A stretch of 9,594 nucleotides of DNA, taken from the NCBI GenBank assembly GCA_036405495.1, contig DASWXL010000041.1:1-9594 (forward strand), read 5' to 3'. The notes under the pieces were generated by a model. The model ran no database searches and was not told where the DNA came from. It saw only the letters and a program-made list of their open reading frames with translations. Shown piece after piece: positions 1 through 6,760 of this stretch (position 1 is its first letter; every line of letters begins with the position of its first letter). This DNA is from DASWTL01 sp036405495. Lineage in GTDB: Bacteria > Bacteroidota > Bacteroidia > Sphingobacteriales > Sphingobacteriaceae. A program made the position numbers and the translations under genes.

Positions 1-228
1 GGCAGTTGTCAGAAAGGTCCCCGAAACCAGTGGCAGGATCCCGAATTTCTTATTGGCAAAAAGAGGCGTCCATTCGGTTCCGGTAAAGAACTCCACAAAC
101 GAAACTTCCCTGAAAAATCCTACCGATTCGGTTGCCAGGACCACGATGATGCCCAGCGTAGTAAAAATAGTGATCAGACCGCACAGCGCCAGAAAACCTT
201 CTATTGCTTTTTCTTTGAGCTTTAACAT
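1..228 (-). CDS. pstC: PstC, phosphate ABC transporter permease (N-terminal 76 residues, cut by window edge)
   Basis: This is the beginning of the phosphate ABC transporter inner-membrane permease PstC, which with PstA forms the channel that takes phosphate from PstS, powered by PstB. The minus-strand frame starts at the ATG at 226-228 (MLKLKEKAIEGFLALCGLIT) and stays open to base 1. Residues about 9-29 form a hydrophobic first membrane helix. They are followed by ATESVGFF and a segment containing EFFTGTEWTPLF, which matches the periplasmic stretch typical of PstC N termini (established family pattern, recalled rather than searched). The frame lies 61 nt downstream of pstS on the same strand, which is the normal pst order. 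No good Shine-Dalgarno sequence precedes the ATG, as is common in Bacteroidota. A terminator-like hairpin separates it from pstS. Most of the protein, and presumably pstA/pstB/phoU, lies outside the window. Confidence 0.88.
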   Translation of the reverse strand, partial: MLKLKEKAIEGFLALCGLITIFTTLGIIVVLATESVGFFREVSFVEFFTGTEWTPLFANKKFGILPLVSGTFLTTA

Positions 229-236
229 TATAAAGG

Positions 237-268
237 AAAAAGTGCTCCCGCTCTATTCAACCGGGAGC
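237..268 (-). terminator. Intercistronic hairpin with U-tract between pstS and pstC
   Basis: Read on the minus strand, bases 268-262 (GCTCCCG) pair perfectly with 250-244 (CGGGAGC) around an 11-nt loop. A run of five Ts follows at 241-237, two bases after the stem. It begins 21 nt past the pstS stop and ends just before the pstC ATG. The shape fits an intrinsic terminator or a partially leaky attenuator. In the operon context the likely effect is that most transcripts stop after pstS and fewer continue into pstC. The 7-bp stem is short, so termination is probably incomplete. A role in stabilising the pstS 3' end is an alternative. Confidence 0.6.
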
Positions 269-289
269 CTTATTTTATGGTCTGTTCAA

Positions 290-1312
290 TTACTTTTGTC
301 CGGCCTTCATCAGTTCTGCCATATCTACGCCAACCGTATTTCTTCCGGCGCCGAATACAGTGCCGGTGGCTTTCTGCTCCATCTTCTTCTGTGCGAGCTC
401 ATAAACTTCCGGCTGTAGCGGAACATAGCCGATCTCTTTTGCCAAAGCTGCTGCATTCTCCAGATAGAACTTCACGAATGCCTGAACCTCCGGTCTGTCG
501 GCCGACTTTGCACTCACATATATAAACTCCGGACGTGCCAGTGGCTGATAGGTACCATTGCTTACCGTTTCCTGTGAAGGAAGGATAGCGCCTTTGCCGT
601 TAGCGTCATTCTTGTCATCGATCGGTACAAGCTTCAGTTTATCCGCATTGTTCTCATAATATGCCAGACCGAAATAACCCAAAGCATTCTTATCGGAAGA
701 CACGCCTTTCACCAGTACGTTATCATCCTCGCTGGCGTTGTAATCACCGCGCGAAGCTTTCGCTTTCCCCACAATCGCCTCGGTGAAGTAGTCGTACGTA
801 CCTGATGCGGTACCGGCACCATACAGATTAATAGGCTGGTTTGGGAAGGACGGACGTACCTGGTTCCAGGTTTTGATCTTACCCTGCGCTGCAGGCTCCC
901 AGATCTTTTTCAGTTCTTCAACAGTAAGATAATCTACAAAGTCGTTCTCTTTGCTTACCACAACCGCCAAACCATCATAGGCTACCGGAAGTTCTATGAA
1001 CTCTATACCTCCTGATTTGCAAAGTTCTATTTCTTCTGCTGTGATCGGGCGCGAGGCATCATTGATATCGATCTCACCACGCGAAAACTTCTTGAAGCCA
1101 CCACCGGTTCCGGACTCACCCACTGTTACACGAACTTCCGGCTCAACGGCACGAAACTCTTCAGCAACCGCTTCAGACAATGGAAATACGGTGCTTGACC
1201 CGTCGATACGGATCTCTCCGGTTAAACCGGTTGAAGACTTCTGATCCTGATTTCCGCCACCGCATGCCGCAAGGCCAAATCCAACAGACAGTAAAAAAAT
1301 AAATCGTTTCAT
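290..1312 (-). CDS. pstS: PstS, phosphate-binding lipoprotein of the Pst ABC transporter
   Basis: A 340-residue phosphate-binding protein that captures inorganic phosphate outside the inner membrane and delivers it to PstCAB. The N terminus is a lipoprotein signal: MKRFIFLLSVGFG followed by lipobox L14-A15-A16-C17 and a GGGNQDQ linker, so the mature protein should be lipid-anchored at Cys17. Phosphate-pocket motifs of the family are visible: DGSSTVFP (38-45), SGTGGGF (68-74), DASRPI (85-90) and AGTASGTYDYF (166-176). Length is normal for the 'PstS family substrate-binding protein' group. The ATG start at 1312 is chosen because the signal peptide begins there. The gene is followed on the same strand by pstC and preceded by an OprP/O-type porin. 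Its upstream region carries a four-unit 11-bp repeat array shared with the porin promoter, implying phosphate-starvation control (inference). Confidence 0.95.
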   Translation of the reverse strand: MKRFIFLLSVGFGLAACGGGNQDQKSSTGLTGEIRIDGSSTVFPLSEAVAEEFRAVEPEVRVTVGESGTGGGFKKFSRGEIDINDASRPITAEEIELCKSGGIEFIELPVAYDGLAVVVSKENDFVDYLTVEELKKIWEPAAQGKIKTWNQVRPSFPNQPINLYGAGTASGTYDYFTEAIVGKAKASRGDYNASEDDNVLVKGVSSDKNALGYFGLAYYENNADKLKLVPIDDKNDANGKGAILPSQETVSNGTYQPLARPEFIYVSAKSADRPEVQAFVKFYLENAAALAKEIGYVPLQPEVYELAQKKMEQKATGTVFGAGRNTVGVDMAELMKAGQK

Positions 1313-1330
1313 CTTAGTTTTAATATGTTA

Positions 1331-1338
1331 CAAATTGA
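1331..1338 (-). promoter_or_regulatory. Candidate -7 element of the pstS promoter
   Basis: Minus-strand TCAATTTG matches 7 of 8 positions of the Bacteroidota -7 consensus TAnnTTTG (mismatch at position 2). It sits 18 nt upstream of the pstS ATG, giving a short leader. There is no TTG in the -33 position, which fits an activator-dependent promoter. It starts 11 nt after the end of the repeat array at 1350-1393, the same spacing as at the porin promoter. That shared spacing is the main reason to believe it. Confidence 0.45.
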
Positions 1339-1349
1339 CAAATCACGTA

Positions 1350-1393
1350 TTACTGAAACATTAGCTTAATTTTAAATTAATGTTAACTTAATG
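1350..1393 (-). promoter_or_regulatory. Four-unit 11-bp repeat array upstream of pstS (putative PHO box)
   Basis: Read on the minus strand, 1393-1350 divides into four consecutive 11-mers: CATTAAGTTAA, CATTAATTTAA, AATTAAGCTAA and TGTTTCAGTAA. All end in TAA. An 11-bp direct-repeat period is the hallmark of PhoB/OmpR-type binding sites, where each monomer contacts one half-site (established for PhoB in Proteobacteria). The array lies directly upstream of the candidate -7 element of a classic Pho-regulon gene. A 16-bp core (1387-1372) matches the porin array at 14 of 16 bases. PhoB-like binding is inferred; no regulator gene is in the window. The AT-rich composition lowers certainty. Confidence 0.55.
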
Positions 1394-1427
1394 AGGTTTT
1401 AAAAACTTCTTAACACTGCGGACACAA

Positions 1428-2618
1428 TCAAAACCCGATCTCAAGCTGCACCCGGTACATCATCTCACTCAAGTCTTCTGCTTCTTTTAACAAGCTCACA
1501 TCTGTCTGAACCTTCAGCGTATGGCCGGCAATGTATTTGGAAAGCCCCAGCGTATATTGCGTGTTTTTGTCACGCTGAGTGACTGCTTCAGGCCTGATGG
1601 TCGTATACCGTGCCGCCAGCTCGACGTTATTATTGAACAAGTATCCGGCCTGAACATTAAATCCGGTACCGGTAAAAAACGACTGGGTTACATTTCCTGT
1701 AAGATCGGTCGTTACAACGGGCGACCCGGAGCTTTGCTTATCGGCATATTCTGCCATGGCGGAAAAACCCCGGTATTTGAACATAGCATCAGCGAACAGG
1801 GTTTTCAGATCACGCGACTGTGCAAAAAAGGTACCGCGCTGTCCGCGCTCTCTGGAAGCATCCGTGTTATAGTCGTACGCTACACCGAGACTAAGCTTTG
1901 GAGAAGGCTCGCGACTGATATCGGAACCCACATAATCGCCGCCCCCCTGAAATTCACCGAAGGGCAGAAGTTCCAGGCGACCGGTATAATCATATCCCCC
2001 CTGGTTTCCGGTGGTGATGTTACGGCCTTCACCCATCGAAACGGATATCGTTTTTATGAGCAGTGCTTCTCCGATCGCCGATTCATGCTGCAGCTGAATG
2101 CCAATATCACGATCAGTTGTATAGCGGGAGTTTAGTAAGCTGCGGTCTACGAACTGCAGTTTCTGTGATGACACGAGCTGTTCGCGATTACCTGGTAGCT
2201 TCGTTTGACCAACCGACAAACTAAACCCCGGCGCAAAGTTCCATTTAGCGACAGCGTCCAGAACAATATTAGAAGTATTTGAGTTAGCCGGGCCGATTCC
2301 CTCCGTATCGCTGTTAGCGAATCCCAGCTGGATCTTATATTCCAGTTTCGGATCAAAAGCAAAGCCTTCAAACTTCAACCGAAGCCTGCGGATGCTGATC
2401 CCGTCAGAATAATCGTCGCTATCCAGATCATACGCTCCGGTGTACAACGTTTGTAAACGGGCACTGATCCTGGTTGAAAAAGAGGAATCGGCTGCTACAA
2501 ACCGGATCCCCTTGCCATATTTATCAGGAACGGAGACCTGTGCGAAGCCCGCAAAAGGCACAAAGGCGAAGGTCAGGAGCAGAGTTACGTTTCTTAATCT
2601 TAATGACATCATTGACAT
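1428..2618 (-). CDS. OprP/OprO-type porin (Porin_O_P family), probable phosphate-selective outer-membrane channel
   Basis: A 396-residue outer-membrane beta-barrel. It has a Sec signal (basic MSMMSLRLRN, hydrophobic core, then PFAGFA with likely cleavage after A26 before QVSVP). It also has the family-typical segment RRLRLKFEGFAFDPKLEYKI (77-96), many alternating-residue strands, and a C-terminal phenylalanine (LEIGF) that fits the BAM recognition signal. These match the phosphate/polyphosphate-selective porin O/P family. Family members in Bacteroidota are annotated by homology and selectivity is not guaranteed. Start 2618 is preferred because an AGAGG Shine-Dalgarno-like motif lies about 9 nt upstream; two more ATGs follow at codons 3 and 4. 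Its position just upstream of pstS, with the same repeat array in its promoter, supports a role in phosphate uptake under starvation. No strong terminator separates it from pstS, so readthrough into pstS is possible. Confidence 0.88.
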   Translation of the reverse strand: MSMMSLRLRNVTLLLTFAFVPFAGFAQVSVPDKYGKGIRFVAADSSFSTRISARLQTLYTGAYDLDSDDYSDGISIRRLRLKFEGFAFDPKLEYKIQLGFANSDTEGIGPANSNTSNIVLDAVAKWNFAPGFSLSVGQTKLPGNREQLVSSQKLQFVDRSLLNSRYTTDRDIGIQLQHESAIGEALLIKTISVSMGEGRNITTGNQGGYDYTGRLELLPFGEFQGGGDYVGSDISREPSPKLSLGVAYDYNTDASRERGQRGTFFAQSRDLKTLFADAMFKYRGFSAMAEYADKQSSGSPVVTTDLTGNVTQSFFTGTGFNVQAGYLFNNNVELAARYTTIRPEAVTQRDKNTQYTLGLSKYIAGHTLKVQTDVSLLKEAEDLSEMMYRVQLEIGF

Positions 2619-2652
2619 ATATTATTACCTCTTAATCGTTAAGAAATTGTTT

Positions 2653-2686
2653 CAAAACTATTACGGCTACGTTAACCCAGAAACAA
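2653..2686 (-). promoter_or_regulatory. Candidate promoter of the porin gene (-33 TTG and -7 TAGTTTTG)
   Basis: Minus-strand TAGTTTTG (2660-2653) is a perfect match to the Bacteroidota -7 consensus TAnnTTTG. A TTG lies at 2686-2684 with a 23-nt spacer, at the long end of what is usual. The element is 34 nt upstream of the porin ATG at 2618. The repeat array 2672-2715 overlaps the -33 region and ends 11 nt before the -7 element, consistent with activator-assisted initiation. Confidence 0.55.
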
Positions 2687-2715
2687 CCAAATGTTAAATA
2701 ATTGTTAACCTTAAC
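2672..2715 (-). promoter_or_regulatory. Four-unit 11-bp repeat array upstream of the porin (putative PHO box)
   Basis: On the minus strand 2715-2672 splits into GTTAAGGTTAA, CAATTATTTAA, CATTTGGTTGT and TTCTGGGTTAA. Three of four units end in TTAA, in the same 11-bp phase. Its core at 2709-2694 is identical to the pstS core at 1387-1372 at 14 of 16 positions. Both arrays end exactly 11 nt before their -7 elements. The third unit is degenerate. It is interpreted as a PhoB-like operator by analogy with PHO-box geometry; which protein binds it cannot be seen here. Confidence 0.55.
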
Positions 2716-2853
2716 ATAGAATTTAAACAGAATTTACCATGCACGCCGTCTATGTACCTTGAGGTTGTACAAGATTTATGCCGTCCATAAAAATGAAAAC
2801 ATGAAACGCATGTATGCTATGCGGATACAGAAAGCAACATCGGGAGCTTCTGT
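2716..2853. other. Intergenic stretch between HK1 stop and the porin array
   Basis: About 140 bp without a supported gene. Immediately after the HK1 stop, minus-strand ACAGAAGC (2853-2846) can pair with 2835-2827 (GCTTTCTGT, one bulged base) around a 10-nt loop. It lacks a U-tract, so it is a poor intrinsic terminator. Further on, a 5-bp ACATG/CATGT stem with a 5-nt loop is followed by a broken T-rich run on the minus strand. Neither is convincing alone, so how transcription stops after HK1 is unclear. Confidence 0.4.
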
Positions 2854-4644
2854 TTAGCCGGGAATAATGAACCAGAAAGAACTGCCTTTTCCCGGTTCGC
2901 TGTTTACCCCTATCTGGCCTCCGTGACGTTTAATGATCTGAGATGAGATAAACAGCCCCAGTCCTACGCCGGCAGTCCTGCGGTCTTCCGACCCAGCCTG
3001 AAAATAGCGCTCAAACAGATGGGGAAGCTTTTCCGGCGGAATGCCCGGACCTTTATCGTTGACGGCGATCTTCACTGCATGAGGCAATTTAACGGCAACG
3101 ACCTCGATCACTTTCGAATCTTTTGCATACTTGACGGCATTGTTTACCAGATTGATCAGTACCTGATCCAACCGGAAGCGGTCGGCATACAATTCCAGCT
3201 CTTCATCGCCCTTAAAAACAATATCATACTCTCCGGCTGCGCGCACATGCGAGCAGCAATCATTTACCAGGTCCTTAATTTTGAACGGTGTTTTTTCAAT
3301 ACTGAGCTGGCCCGCTTCCAGCTTGGAGACATTCAACAGGTCTTCCATCAGGTTCTCCAGCCTGTTCAGGTTGTTAACACTCTGGTTCAGGAGGGCAGCC
3401 GGGCGGGGCGGGATATTGTTAAGGCTTCGCTGAAGGAGCTGCATGGATGCTTTCAGACTGGTAATGGGTGTTTTCAGTTCATGGCTTGCAATCCCGATAA
3501 AATCATTTTTCTGTTGCTGAAGATTTTTTTCATTCGTGATATCGACCACCGTGCCGAGCAAGCGTTCCGGCTGGCGGTTGGCATCGTAATGGACCTGTCC
3601 TTCGACCCGTATCCACTTACCGTTTACATTGTTACCTGCAAGCCGTACTTCGAAGAAAAGCCTGCCTGTTTTTAAGGCTTCTTCATGAGCCCGGTCACGA
3701 ACAGACAGGTCGTCCGGATGCACCTGCTGTAAATATTCGTTACGTTCGCCCGGACCACTCAAACCGAAAATCGCATTAAACCGGTCCGATGTGATCAGAT
3801 GCTGCGACTGAAGGTTCAGATCGAACGTTCCGGTGCCCGACGCTTCTATTGCCAGCCGGGCCCGTTCTTCGGCCTCCTCTACTTTATGCCTCGACTGTAC
3901 CAGCTCGGTCACCTCATTCGCAACAGCGATAACTCCGCTGATAGTTCCGTCACTTTCGTGGAAAGCTTCATATACGAAGGTGACGAACCGGGTCTCGATC
4001 TTTCCGTCACGGGGCAGCCTGACCGGTAATTCTGTAGCGGTATAGCGCTCACCTGTGATGTATACGCCTTTCAGAATTTCCTCGAACCCCTGCTCCCTGC
4101 CCTCCAGCAAGCCGTCGAACAACGGCTTATGCAATATATTTTCAGCTGGTTTACCCCACAGTTCGAACATTCGCTGGTTGGCGATCTCCACGATATGATC
4201 CGGCCCTTTCAGCACACACATGGCAATCGGCGCATCGGTTACCAGGCTTCGGAAGTTTCTTTCCGACTCCTGTATCTGCCGGCGGGTGCGGACGCGTTCG
4301 GTAACATCTACGGCGGTAACCAAAATCCCCCGCAGATGCCGCTCCGGGTGATCCAGCGGACTGTAAGTAAAATCCATGAAGATCTCCTTTACCTCCTCGC
4401 CCATTCTGATATAGACCGGGGCATCAAAGGCATGATATGGTTTGCCGGTGTAGTAAACCTCCCTCAGAAGAGCCGGAAATTCCTGATCCTTCAGTTCAGG
4501 CATAAATTCCAGCAGCAGCGTGCCTACAATACTTTTATCACGGCCCCACAGCTTCAGCATCGGGTCGTTTGCCGCAATTAATCTCATCTCCGGACCTTCC
4601 AGCACAGCTGTAGCAATGGGAAGAGTTTGAATTAGTATATTCAT
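2854..4644 (-). CDS. Soluble sensor histidine kinase, PAS-PAS-PAS-HisKA-HATPase_c (HK1)
   Basis: A 596-residue histidine kinase with no signal peptide or membrane helix, so a cytoplasmic sensor. Domain order: PAS-like domain at about 1-115 (ending DVTERV), a second at about 130-248, a third of PAS_3 type at about 262-372 (ending DITNEK), HisKA dimerisation/phosphoacceptor at about 378-443, and HATPase_c at about 485-595. The H-box is SHELKTP with phosphorylatable His388. The N-box is around N498/N501/N502 (INLVNNAVKYA). The G1 box is D530 in NDKGPGIP, the F-box is LFERYF, and the G2 box is GVGLGL (559-564). All catalytic motifs look intact. No receiver domain is fused and no response regulator is adjacent, so the partner and signal are unknown. 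It is a close paralogue of the kinase encoded just upstream. The ATG at 4644 aligns with the paralogue's start; no Shine-Dalgarno sequence is evident. Confidence 0.93.
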   Translation of the reverse strand: MNILIQTLPIATAVLEGPEMRLIAANDPMLKLWGRDKSIVGTLLLEFMPELKDQEFPALLREVYYTGKPYHAFDAPVYIRMGEEVKEIFMDFTYSPLDHPERHLRGILVTAVDVTERVRTRRQIQESERNFRSLVTDAPIAMCVLKGPDHIVEIANQRMFELWGKPAENILHKPLFDGLLEGREQGFEEILKGVYITGERYTATELPVRLPRDGKIETRFVTFVYEAFHESDGTISGVIAVANEVTELVQSRHKVEEAEERARLAIEASGTGTFDLNLQSQHLITSDRFNAIFGLSGPGERNEYLQQVHPDDLSVRDRAHEEALKTGRLFFEVRLAGNNVNGKWIRVEGQVHYDANRQPERLLGTVVDITNEKNLQQQKNDFIGIASHELKTPITSLKASMQLLQRSLNNIPPRPAALLNQSVNNLNRLENLMEDLLNVSKLEAGQLSIEKTPFKIKDLVNDCCSHVRAAGEYDIVFKGDEELELYADRFRLDQVLINLVNNAVKYAKDSKVIEVVAVKLPHAVKIAVNDKGPGIPPEKLPHLFERYFQAGSEDRRTAGVGLGLFISSQIIKRHGGQIGVNSEPGKGSSFWFIIPG

Positions 4645-4844
4645 TTAAAAAGGAGAGCCGGTTTTATTCTAAATTGAGATCATTAACTTTTGGCAAAGTA
4701 AAAAGCCTTCATTGACAGACTAACCCGAGAGGCTGTAATTGGTTACAATATAATGTATTTGCCATAATATCCGCAAAGCCCGTCCCCAAAATTTTTCAGG
4801 CCGGCATAAAAGTATAACGCTGAATTCCCCGATAGGTTCCGGTT
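4645..4844. other. 200-bp intergenic region between the two kinases, with a weak promoter candidate
   Basis: No gene is supported here. On the minus strand TTACTTTGC (4701-4693) resembles the extended -7 element TAnnTTTG(C) with one mismatch, 48 nt upstream of the HK1 ATG. No TTG occurs at a suitable distance, only TTA. A short perfect inverted repeat TGTAA-N4-TTACA lies at 4734-4747, upstream of that element. No convincing terminator follows HK2. HK1 may therefore have its own weak or regulated promoter, may be read through from HK2, or both. Confidence 0.35.
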
Positions 4845-6662
4845 TTAACTTTGATAGTCGGGTATAGTAAACCAGAACGAGCTCCCTTTACCTGATCTAC
4901 TGTTCACGCCAATTTCTCCGCCGTGCATTTTTATGATCTCGGCAGAAATGTGCAAGCCCAGACCCACGCCCCCGGAAAGTGCATTCTTCCCTTCCGTACC
5001 CTGAACATAGCGTTGAAACAAACCAGCAATCTTTTCGGCAGGGATACCCGGGCCTTTATCCTCGACTGATATCCTTGTTGCCTTATCAAACTTTTCGGCC
5101 CGCACCTTAATTCGTTTCGATTGTGGGGCATACTTCACCGCATTGTTAACCAGGTTAACTATAACCTGATCAATCTTCGAATAATCAGCATAGATCTCAG
5201 TTTGGTCATCACCTTCAAAAACAATTTCATGAGTTCCGGCTATCCGCACATGATTACAGCATTCACTAACCAGATCGGCTACCTTAAACCGGGTTTTATT
5301 GAGGTTCACCTGCCCCTGTGTGAGCTTGCTGACGTTCAGGAGATCTTCAATGAGATTGCTCAGCTTTACCAGACTCTGATTGCTCTGCTCCAGGAGCATG
5401 GACGCCCGGGGCGGAAGATCAGTTAAGACGCGGCTTAATAACTGCAAACTTGCCTTCAGACTGGTAATGGGCGTTTTCAGCTCATGGCTCGCCACGCCAA
5501 TAAAATCGTCACGTTGCAGCTGAATGTTCTTCTCGGTGGTGATATCGGTAACAGTGCCTACTATCCTGACGGGCTCTTCGTCCTCATTGAACTCTACCAT
5601 ACCTTCAACCCGTATCCATGAGGTCTTTTCTCCTTTTAATATCCGTACGTCATAAGAGAGCTTTCCGGTTGTCAGCGCTTCGTCGAAGGCATCCTTCCAT
5701 GTTTGTTTGTCGTCCGGATGAATGCGCTCTACATACTCGTTATGGGAAACGGGAATAAATCCAAAAATATGGTGCGTTTGCGGCGATGTAACATACTGAT
5801 TGGTCGTCAGGTGATAGTCAAAAGTGCCGATAGCTGATGCCTCAAATGCCAGCCTGGCCCGCTCTTCTGCCTCTTCAAGCTTCTTTCGGGCCATCACCTG
5901 ACTGGTAACATCAATCGCCACCGTAATTATTCCGGTGATGTTTTCATCAGCTTCTCTGAACGCTTCATAGACCAGATCCACGTAAATCGTTGCGGCTTCG
6001 CCATTCCGCAGCAGCTTGACCGGCACTTCACTCGCCCGGTAATGTTCGCCGGAGGTATAAACCTTTGATAATATATCTTCAAACCCCTGTCCCCGCACTT
6101 CAGGCACCCCTTCAAATATGGGTTTGTTCATCACTTGCGCCGCCGTTTTTCCCCATAACTCAAACATTTTTTCATTGGCAACCTCAACCACATAATCCGG
6201 TTCTTTTAGTATACACATAGCAACCGGAGCGTGTAAAACCAGGCTCCGGAAGTTTTTTTCCGATTCCAACAGCAGCTTTCTTGATACAATCCGTTCCGTC
6301 ACGTTATTTGCTATGATCAGAACGCCATACACTTCTCCGCTTTCCCGTTTCAGCGGACTGTATGTATAGTCCAAAAACTGTTGCTGAAGGCCTCCACTGC
6401 TATTCAGAAATACCGGTGCCTCGTGAGCATCATAGGGCCGGCCGGTTTTAAATACGTCATTTAACTGCTGCAATAAATCCTGATGTTCAAATTCCGGTAA
6501 CGCCTCAGTAAATGGCCGTCCGAGAACGCTTCTGTCCTTGCCCCAGAGTTTAAGCATGGCTTCATTTACAGACACCAGCTTCAGTTCAGGTCCGTCTAAA
6601 ACCGCTGCCGGCGCCGGCAGGCTTTGAATGATTTGCTCGTTTTGATATAAATATGCTTGCAT
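4845..6662 (-). CDS. Soluble sensor histidine kinase, PAS-PAS-PAS-HisKA-HATPase_c (HK2), paralogue of HK1
   Basis: With the start at 6662 the protein is 605 residues (MQAYLYQNEQIIQSLPAPAA...), cytoplasmic, without membrane segments. Domains: PAS-like domains at about 1-125 and 140-255, a PAS_3-type domain at about 272-378, HisKA at about 384-448 and HATPase_c at about 490-602. Key motifs are intact: SHELKTP (His393), INDQV-like N-box segment VNLVNNAVKYA, G1 EDKGPGIP, F-box LFQRYV, G2 GVGLGL. The frame is open upstream to a TTG at 6746, but I prefer the ATG at 6662. It is preceded by GGAAGGG, it aligns with the HK1 start, and the longer version would add a basic, PAS-unrelated extension and almost fill the divergent promoter gap. 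Similarity to HK1 is highest in the kinase core, roughly 60% identical by eye, with the same PAS order throughout. Signal and partner regulator are unknown. It is divergently oriented to the Crp/Fnr-type gene. Confidence 0.92.
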   Translation of the reverse strand: MQAYLYQNEQIIQSLPAPAAVLDGPELKLVSVNEAMLKLWGKDRSVLGRPFTEALPEFEHQDLLQQLNDVFKTGRPYDAHEAPVFLNSSGGLQQQFLDYTYSPLKRESGEVYGVLIIANNVTERIVSRKLLLESEKNFRSLVLHAPVAMCILKEPDYVVEVANEKMFELWGKTAAQVMNKPIFEGVPEVRGQGFEDILSKVYTSGEHYRASEVPVKLLRNGEAATIYVDLVYEAFREADENITGIITVAIDVTSQVMARKKLEEAEERARLAFEASAIGTFDYHLTTNQYVTSPQTHHIFGFIPVSHNEYVERIHPDDKQTWKDAFDEALTTGKLSYDVRILKGEKTSWIRVEGMVEFNEDEEPVRIVGTVTDITTEKNIQLQRDDFIGVASHELKTPITSLKASLQLLSRVLTDLPPRASMLLEQSNQSLVKLSNLIEDLLNVSKLTQGQVNLNKTRFKVADLVSECCNHVRIAGTHEIVFEGDDQTEIYADYSKIDQVIVNLVNNAVKYAPQSKRIKVRAEKFDKATRISVEDKGPGIPAEKIAGLFQRYVQGTEGKNALSGGVGLGLHISAEIIKMHGGEIGVNSRSGKGSSFWFTIPDYQS

Positions 6663-6760
6663 GGGCCCTTCCGTTGTAAAGCAAAAAGTATGCAGACTTC
6701 GGTCTCGTCTCTTTGCCCGGTTGGTTATTAGTTTTAAATTCGGCAATTATAAAAACGGCA
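6663..6760. promoter_or_regulatory. 98-bp divergent promoter region between HK2 and the Crp/Fnr-type gene
   Basis: The gap must hold the promoters for both divergent genes. For HK2, minus-strand TACTTTTTG (about 30 nt upstream of its ATG) is the -7 consensus with one extra T. For the plus-strand gene, TAGTTTTA at 6729-6736 matches TAnnTTTG except the last base. Neither has a well-spaced TTG at -33. These are weak candidates. Sharing so small a region makes co-regulation by the Crp/Fnr-type protein conceivable, but no symmetrical Crp/Fnr-like operator is visible here. Confidence 0.3.

Noticed and set aside
53..525. Plus-strand frames across pstC/pstS
   Set aside because: They run antisense through the PstC N terminus, the intergenic hairpin and the PstS C terminus; the minus-strand genes explain this DNA.
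1521..2135. Plus-strand open frame of about 200 codons opposite the porin
   Set aside because: It is antisense to a clearly recognised porin, has no recognisable domain or start signal, and mirrors the porin's codon structure.
3019..3675. Plus-strand open frame of about 218 codons opposite HK1, and shorter ones at 4129-4581 and 5121-5426
   Set aside because: All are antisense shadows of intact kinase domains, with no family resemblance and unlikely composition.
2854..6662. Either kinase being PhoR, the phosphate sensor, because of the nearby pst genes
   Set aside because: PhoR-type kinases normally have membrane segments and a neighbouring phoB. These kinases are soluble, multi-PAS and duplicated, and no PhoB-like regulator is present, so proximity alone is not enough.
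6663..6746. N-terminal extension of HK2 from a TTG at 6746
   Set aside because: It is not homologous to HK1, is basic and low in PAS character, and would fill the divergent promoter; the ATG at 6662 has GGAAGGG before it.
6713..6760. TTG start extending the Crp/Fnr-type protein by 16 residues
   Set aside because: The ATG at 6761 gives the normal family N terminus and leaves a promoter gap.
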